19,822 nt of DNA from Candidatus Nitrosocosmicus sp. (lineage in GTDB: Archaea > Thermoproteota > Nitrososphaeria > Nitrososphaerales > Nitrososphaeraceae): contig JAKDMR010000010.1 of NCBI GenBank assembly GCA_030452275.1, positions 1 to 19,822 of the forward strand. The letters run 5' to 3'. Under the pieces are notes generated by a model. The model made no database searches. It was not told where the DNA came from and saw only the letters and a program-made list of their open reading frames with translations. Made by a program: the position numbers and the translations under genes. Each line of letters starts with the position of its first letter. Position 1 is the stretch's first letter. Shown here in pieces: positions 15,907 through 19,822 of this stretch.

Positions 15907-16235
15907 CCGCTGATTTTGAATTCAAGTTGAAATATAAATTCATTTGTCAAGATAGCTATGAAGCCGAAAAGTTGACTAGTATTTTTACACTGCAAAAGGA
16001 TAATACACTTTTTATCAGCAAAATCGTAAAAATAATCGATAACGAGGCCGTTGTTATGCTAAAAGATGGTTCCCATCACAGCGTCATGTTTAAGGATGAT
16101 ATAAATTCTTACAAGCTAGAGCGATTTTTTAAAGAACTTTTGTCGCGAAACGGGAAAGTCACTGAGACGAACTATATAGGAGATGTAGCTTTCATAAGTA
16201 TAAATGAACCAGGAGCTCAACAGTCCAAATCATAG
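15903..16235 (+). CDS. Small hypothetical protein coupled to trpS; weak Pcc1 resemblance
   Basis: A 110-residue soluble protein starting at a TTG that overlaps the trpS stop (TTGA), the tightest gene junction in the window. It has a beta-alpha pattern: FEFKLKYKFICQDSYEAEKL, a strand pair around FISKIVKIIDNEAVVMLKDG, and a helix NSYKLERFFKELLSRNGKV. The order strand, SYEAEKL helix, KDN turn, strands and helix vaguely recalls the KEOPS subunit Pcc1, whose complex makes the t6A modification of tRNA. That would fit a position after a tRNA synthetase, but I would not name it on this basis. It converges on the next gene with nine bases between the stops. Confidence 0.65.
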   Translation: MTADFEFKLKYKFICQDSYEAEKLTSIFTLQKDNTLFISKIVKIIDNEAVVMLKDGSHHSVMFKDDINSYKLERFFKELLSRNGKVTETNYIGDVAFISINEPGAQQSKS

Positions 16236-16244
16236 AAAATTGTT

Positions 16245-16577
16245 TCACACATAATCCCTATTAAATTCATCTAGGATTAGTTGATAGACTTTCTCAAAAT
16301 ATAAAGCCGTAGAGTAAGACATCAATGGTATAAAATCTCTTAAAACTTCAAGAACCAATGGAACCGAACGCTTTGATAATTTAATATCAAATTTCATCCA
16401 AAGGATCCGATCCTGAGTAAATACTATTTTTTCACCTAACTCTTTGTTACAAACTTCCTTGGCCCTGTCCTCGATGCGTTTATACCAATATGCAAGTACC
16501 TCCGGATCCAACCCATCGCTAAGATTTGTAATGTTATTGCAATAGTCTAATATTAAATCCTCAATTCCATTCTTCAT
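16245..16577 (-). CDS. Conserved hypothetical protein, helical, unknown function
   Basis: A 110-residue, mostly helical soluble protein: an N-terminal helix IEDLILDYCNNI, then LDPEVLAYWYKRIEDRAKEV, a middle strand-like segment KIVFTQDRILWMKFDIKLS and a C-terminal helical stretch LVLEVLRDFIPLMSYS and YFEKVYQLILDEF. No motif I recognise. The ATG at 16577 is preceded by a minus-strand ATAAATTTTT about 29 bases upstream, so it seems to have its own promoter. coaD lies upstream on the same strand, 66 bases away. Composition matches that of its neighbours, which supports a real gene; function unknown. Confidence 0.65.
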   Translation of the reverse strand: MKNGIEDLILDYCNNITNLSDGLDPEVLAYWYKRIEDRAKEVCNKELGEKIVFTQDRILWMKFDIKLSKRSVPLVLEVLRDFIPLMSYSTALYFEKVYQLILDEFNRDYV

Positions 16578-16643
16578 CTTATGAAGGCAATTTCAAACTA
16601 AAAAATTTATCATTAGGTATCAAATTTAATTGATAAAATAAGA

Positions 16644-17135
16644 TTATTTTTTATTCTTTAATATTTTACCAAACTGATCAATCTCGTTTGCTCTGATGCG
16701 ACTTGACGAAATTGGTAACCCGTCTTGGGCCAATTTCAACCCAACTGAAACGATGTCGATTGCTCGGAGACCCATGCTTGTCCTGATTTTATTAACTCTC
16801 TGGCCCTTGTAACTTGTTTCGGTACTAGCTACCATACAATCAACTTTTTCGGAGAACATTAGCGGCCCAAATACATCTTCAAGCTTTGTAATCTCGTAAT
16901 GAAGGGACCCAACCTCACTGTCAATGATCTTGACTAGATTGTGTTTTCGTACTTCAAATGAATTGTTTATCTTTTTCTTTAATTTTTCTTTTACCAAATT
17001 ATCTGATGATATGCCTATTATAACGAATTTTCCTATCTCAAAGGACTTTTTTAATAGTTCAACATGCCCCACGTGCAAAATATCAAACGTACCTCCCATG
17101 GCTACGCAATCATATTTTTTCAATAGAGATGTCAT
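16644..17135 (-). CDS. coaD: Archaeal phosphopantetheine adenylyltransferase
   Basis: This enzyme adds AMP from ATP to 4'-phosphopantetheine, the penultimate step of coenzyme A synthesis. The 163-residue protein has the nucleotidyltransferase fold: GGTFDILHVGH (14-24) with the HxGH site at 21-24, the following helix with ISSDNLVKEK, and the C-terminal ISSSRIR (142-148) that contacts ATP phosphates. Length and motifs fit the archaeal PPAT form, which is closer to the eukaryotic than to the bacterial one. It is divergent from the ferredoxin-like gene, with 87 bases between the starts. Other cytidylyltransferase-like enzymes share the fold, but the sequence resembles archaeal PPAT most. Confidence 0.9.
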   Translation of the reverse strand: MTSLLKKYDCVAMGGTFDILHVGHVELLKKSFEIGKFVIIGISSDNLVKEKLKKKINNSFEVRKHNLVKIIDSEVGSLHYEITKLEDVFGPLMFSEKVDCMVASTETSYKGQRVNKIRTSMGLRAIDIVSVGLKLAQDGLPISSSRIRANEIDQFGKILKNKK

Positions 17136-17190
17136 CTAAAAAAATAATATAAAATTATTGATTTCAATTTTGATCATAGAGTTTGACAAA

Positions 17191-17200
17191 TTTATAAATA
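17191..17200 (+). promoter_or_regulatory. TATA-like box of the ferredoxin gene
   Basis: TTTATAAATA centred about 28 bases before the TTG at 17223, one of the best archaeal TATA matches in the window; it supports the TTG start and a leaderless mRNA. Confidence 0.6.
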
Positions 17201-17222
17201 CCTAATTGAGGATAGATAATTA

Positions 17223-17873
17223 TTGTCATCTACAGTTGCAGAATATATCTGTGAAGATTGTGGTTCTTTACTTATTCATTTGAATCCAACTACACTACAG
17301 AGTATTAAAGAGGTTCATTCACAATTATGTCCGATAAAAAGACAAAAAATTCTTGCCAATGCGGAAGCTGAGAAACTAAAGAAAGCATCCATAACAAGGA
17401 ATTCAAGCATTCCAGTTCAAGCTACCCAAATAGTCAGCGGAGCGCCTCCAAGTGCTGCTTCCATACCTCAACAAGCTGTGGCACCAAGTATGAACGAGAG
17501 TGGCGCCGGTTCATCACTTCCACTGACAGGCAGTGGAACTGACTATCAAGCAGCAGAAGGACCTATAGATACCGGCTTTAAGTCAAAGAGACAACCTGCA
17601 GGGAAGTTCCAAGGAATTCAAGTATGGGGTCCATATGATGCACCTGGACAACTTGGGATCTGGGGTACTGATGTATGCGTTGATTTTGACATTTGTATTT
17701 CAGATGGAGCATGTATTGATGCATGCCCTGTAAATGTTTATGAATGGCTAGATACACCAGGACATCCAGCATCAGAAAGGAAACCATTTATGGCTAGAGA
17801 AAAAGATTGTATTTTTTGTTTAGCTTGCGAAAATGTCTGTCCGCCACAGGCGATAAAAATATTTGTGAAATAG
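17223..17873 (+). CDS. Zinc-finger/dicluster ferredoxin fusion protein
   Basis: The C-terminal part (about 130-216) is a dicluster ferredoxin close to the Sulfolobus type: GVDFDLC-like VDFDIC158, then D161, C164, C168-P, the insert EWLDTPGHPASERK, and C196, C199, C202, C206-P. Asp161 replaces the second Cys, as in Sulfolobus ferredoxin, where that cluster can be [3Fe-4S]; the other should be [4Fe-4S]. It would carry electrons for 2-oxoacid oxidoreductases or similar. The N-terminus is a separate C2HC-like finger (C10, C13, H32, C36), joined by a Ser/Pro/Ala/Gly linker (about 60-120). The finger plus linker is not part of ordinary ferredoxins and may tether the protein to a partner. The TTG start is backed by a strong TATA-like box. 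Confidence 0.88.
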   Translation: MSSTVAEYICEDCGSLLIHLNPTTLQSIKEVHSQLCPIKRQKILANAEAEKLKKASITRNSSIPVQATQIVSGAPPSAASIPQQAVAPSMNESGAGSSLPLTGSGTDYQAAEGPIDTGFKSKRQPAGKFQGIQVWGPYDAPGQLGIWGTDVCVDFDICISDGACIDACPVNVYEWLDTPGHPASERKPFMAREKDCIFCLACENVCPPQAIKIFVK

Positions 17874-17893
17874 CATAGTACGAACCTAAACTA

Positions 17894-18637
17894 TCAGAAT
17901 TGACTATCTCCTTTGACATATTTGTAAATTCTGTAGTTGAGGTTGTTATTGTACTTCATGACAGAATCCCACTTTGAGTTTCGTTCAGCATAGAGAGCTA
18001 GAAAGTATTTCTTTTCGTCGACATCAAGATTATGATAAATGTTTTCGCCTACAACTACTTCTCCAGGAAAAGATAATGATGTTATCTTAGCAGTTATACT
18101 AATACTAAACCCTATCAGGTCGATATGAGCGTGAGCAATATTTTTTCCATACAATAGAACAAGTGCATTTCCATATTCGATACCAATCTTCACAGCAATT
18201 TCAGGGATGGAATTTTTCCTAAATGCTGGGTTAATTCCGTTTCTCATTACATTCTGTATATATCTTGAGCAATCCAATGAATTTATTATTGCCTTTTTCC
18301 TATCATAGTCTGATGGGAATAGACCGATTACAGCGTCTCCCACAAATTTTAACACATATCCCCCAAATTTTTCAATAGATAGACTTACTTCTTGGGAAAA
18401 GATTTGGATAATTAGGGCCAAAATTAATGATGGTAAGTCATGAGACATTTGAGTTGAGCCGGCAATATCCACATACATAACCACGACATTTGTTTTGGTA
18501 TTGACTTTCCTTTGTAGATACTTCCTACATGAATCAGTAGACAGGTCGATAAGCAATCCTTTATTTTCTAGACTATGTGACACCCGGTCTTGAACACTCC
18601 TTATGAAATCAAAATCCCCTGATTCAAAATTTTTCAT
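17894..18637 (-). CDS. Class III adenylate/guanylate cyclase-like protein with altered catalytic pair
   Basis: The 247-residue protein is a single class III cyclase domain (about 50-220) without membrane or sensor domains. Metal-binding aspartates are present: D57 in YVDIAGST and D101 in KFVGDAVIG. The ATP-selecting residues also look present: K97 (LKFVGD) and D173 (HIDLIG). The catalytic Asn/Arg pair, normally in VNxAARL, reads SISITAKI, so S180 and K184 replace them. Nucleotide binding seems likely, but cyclisation may be weak, absent or different. A TATA-like AATAAAC is about 32 bases upstream of the ATG. The upstream 250 bases contain paired GTCAAAT motifs. It converges on the ferredoxin gene with a 20-base gap. 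Confidence 0.8.
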   Translation of the reverse strand: MKNFESGDFDFIRSVQDRVSHSLENKGLLIDLSTDSCRKYLQRKVNTKTNVVVMYVDIAGSTQMSHDLPSLILALIIQIFSQEVSLSIEKFGGYVLKFVGDAVIGLFPSDYDRKKAIINSLDCSRYIQNVMRNGINPAFRKNSIPEIAVKIGIEYGNALVLLYGKNIAHAHIDLIGFSISITAKITSLSFPGEVVVGENIYHNLDVDEKKYFLALYAERNSKWDSVMKYNNNLNYRIYKYVKGDSQF

Positions 18638-18695
18638 CTAGATCTGAAAATTACTATTCTGCCTAGTTTATTCGTTATGAGTAGTAATACCAAGT

Positions 18696-18819
18696 GTCAA
18701 ATCTAATTCTATTCTAATATTTGACCGAAGAACATTAGAAAAGACGATGTAAAACCCAGGTAATAGAATATGAGGTTGACCCTTTGCAGCTTTTGACACT
18801 TTTAACTAAAAAGTCAAAT
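18696..18819. repeat. Two inverted GTCAAAT/ATTTGAC pairs upstream of the cyclase-like gene
   Basis: GTCAAAT (18696-18702) faces ATTTGAC (18719-18725), and TTTTGAC (18791-18797) faces GTCAAAT (18813-18819). The 7-mer, or six of its seven bases, therefore occurs four times in 124 bases in alternating orientation. This is operator-like and lies between the cyclase-like gene and the DUF1622 genes. In AT-rich DNA some of this could be chance. Confidence 0.35.
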
Positions 18820-18892
18820 AAAATCTAAGTTTACTTCTTATAAAACCAACCATAAGCATAAGAAAACAAAGGTGAATACTTTAAAGCAATAT

Positions 18893-19318
18893 TTACTTTA
18901 GATCAATCTTTCTCAGAGTAAATGATGTAATCATACGGAGTCTCAAAATTACTACGAAAAATATTACAGTATTGTAGATATCGACGATTGGTCCATCTCC
19001 AAATAAACTCGAAATTACTATGATGAGTTTTAAAACTGCATTGGCACATTCAAATTCTAAAGCAAATAATAGTCCGTTCGTCAATATTGATATTGAAGAA
19101 ACTTTTGCTTCATTAGTAACATTATCTGAATTAACTCTCGATTGCTTCTTCAAATCATGACAAATGCCGATCCCGGTTGGAAATTTTTTTGAATCAACTT
19201 CTAAGAATCTCTGTAATAGTAATATTAGCGATTGTCCCATAGTAATTAAGATGATACTAATTGCGGCAACATCAATAACGTAAATCAAAATAAGTACAAG
19301 GCTATCAGATGTTGACAT
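18893..19318 (-). CDS. DUF1622-like membrane protein, divergent copy
   Basis: A 141-residue membrane protein with an N-terminal segment LVLILIYVIDVAAISIILITM, a second around NGLLFALEFECANAVLKLIIVISSLF and a third, NTVIFFVVILRLRMITSF. The GLLFALEFECANAVLK stretch aligns with the family core RGILLALDFEIGSDIIKT of the neighbouring protein, so the two are paralogues. This copy has a longer loop (residues 39-70), lacks the LRLARG basic motif and carries extra Cys residues. DUF1622 proteins have no firmly established function. The ATG is 71 bases after the stop of the other copy, with a weak TATA-like GTATTATTC in the gap. Confidence 0.7.
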   Translation of the reverse strand: MSTSDSLVLILIYVIDVAAISIILITMGQSLILLLQRFLEVDSKKFPTGIGICHDLKKQSRVNSDNVTNEAKVSSISILTNGLLFALEFECANAVLKLIIVISSLFGDGPIVDIYNTVIFFVVILRLRMITSFTLRKIDLK

Positions 19319-19389
19319 TCGAAAACCCCGTCAGGCTCATCCGAATAATACAATAGTACTGATTTTGATATCTGCCAACGTACTAAATA

Positions 19390-19758
19390 TTATATCATCT
19401 TGTTGTGTCTGTCTATCTCCTTTGAAAGTGACCAACTCAAAACGATTCGAATGGTAACAATTACCCCCAAAATCAGTAGTTCTTTTATTCCTGGAATCTG
19501 CATCGTCTTAATTATATCGCTTCCTATTTCAAAATCTAAAGCTAGTAAGATACCTCTGGCCAATCGTAATCTAATTGATTCCTTTTCCATTGTTTGTACT
19601 TTAATTGGATTTTTAAGGATCTTGGAAAATGAGATTACGGCCATAATAACAGAAATGATGATAACTGAAGCAGCTAGTATATCAATTCCTAAAGTAATCA
19701 AGTTAATATAATAGGATCGGATTGACTCGATTGGGATTAGGACATTCAAATCAAGCAT
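19390..19758 (-). CDS. DUF1622 family membrane protein
   Basis: The ATG start gives 122 residues, with membrane segments around INLITLGIDILAASVIIISVIM and ILGVIVTIRIVLSWSL, separated by the family core IRLRLARGILLALDFEIGSDIIKT, which is typical of DUF1622. The basic loop (KILKNPIKVQTMEKESIRLR) suggests a cytoplasmic loop. A TTG at 19785 would add nine residues, but the ATG at 19758 has a TATA-like TTAATAAAT about 31 bases upstream, so I prefer it. It is followed by the divergent copy on the same strand. Function unknown; a small inner-membrane role is all that can be said. Confidence 0.8.
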   Translation of the reverse strand: MLDLNVLIPIESIRSYYINLITLGIDILAASVIIISVIMAVISFSKILKNPIKVQTMEKESIRLRLARGILLALDFEIGSDIIKTMQIPGIKELLILGVIVTIRIVLSWSLSKEIDRHNKMI

Positions 19759-19822
19759 CACTTCTTTAACTGGAAAGGGTATCAATTTATTAAGTATTTT
19801 ATATTCATCTATTTTATGTTAT

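Noticed and set aside
1..19822. Defence island, CRISPR array, insertion sequence, prophage or integrated element
   Set aside because: No regular repeats, transposase or integrase, toxin-antitoxin or tRNA attachment site seen; the gene content is core archaeal housekeeping with small lineage-specific genes.

Overview
The window is a stretch of archaeal chromosome, most likely from an ammonia-oxidising-type archaeon of the Nitrososphaerota (Thaumarchaeota). The evidence is archaeal-type information processing (aEF-1beta, aIF-1A, L10e, archaeal PheS/PheT and TrpRS, CDC48), a geranylgeranyl-reductase-type lipid enzyme, archaeal phosphopantetheine adenylyltransferase, a Sulfolobus-like dicluster ferredoxin, and several small lineage-type proteins (a DUF6659-like protein, Cys-rich mini-proteins, DUF1622 membrane proteins). 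The DNA is AT-rich. TATA-like boxes repeatedly lie about 25-35 bases before the start codon, as expected for leaderless or nearly leaderless archaeal mRNAs, and several genes appear to start with TTG. I found no tRNA, rRNA, CRISPR array, insertion sequence or prophage signature.

Layout. Bases 33-3948 (minus strand): geranylgeranyl reductase family enzyme, a 59-residue zinc-ribbon protein, aEF-1beta and a divergent CDC48 ATPase; the last three probably have their own promoter, which overlaps the reductase stop codon. Bases 4347-5549: phosphoglycerate kinase, with a perfect hairpin beyond its 3' end. Bases 5978-7222: ribosomal protein L10e and a tRNA-splicing-endonuclease-like protein, divergent with overlapping promoters. 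Bases 7280-8566: a DUF6659-like protein and two tiny Cys-rich proteins. Bases 8607-10421: a secreted Asp-box protein and a methionine sulfoxide reductase B whose reading frame is broken in a run of nine A. Bases 10741-11004: aIF-1A. Bases 11333-16235: pheS-pheT overlapping operon, divergent from trpS plus a small hypothetical gene; a perfect 14-bp palindrome sits midway between pheS and trpS. Bases 16245-19758: a hypothetical gene, CoaD, a zinc-finger/ferredoxin fusion, a class III nucleotide cyclase-like protein, and two tandem DUF1622 membrane proteins.

Taken together this is mostly core-genome housekeeping: translation (L10e, aEF-1beta, aIF-1A, PheRS, TrpRS, tRNA splicing), protein quality control (CDC48, MsrB), gluconeogenesis/glycolysis (PGK), lipid and CoA synthesis, and redox. 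I see no complete new system. The points that deserve a second look are the frame break in msrB, the missing catalytic histidine in the endonuclease-like protein, the altered catalytic pair in the cyclase, the paired promoter architectures (pheS/trpS and rpl10e/endA), and the small Cys-rich proteins.
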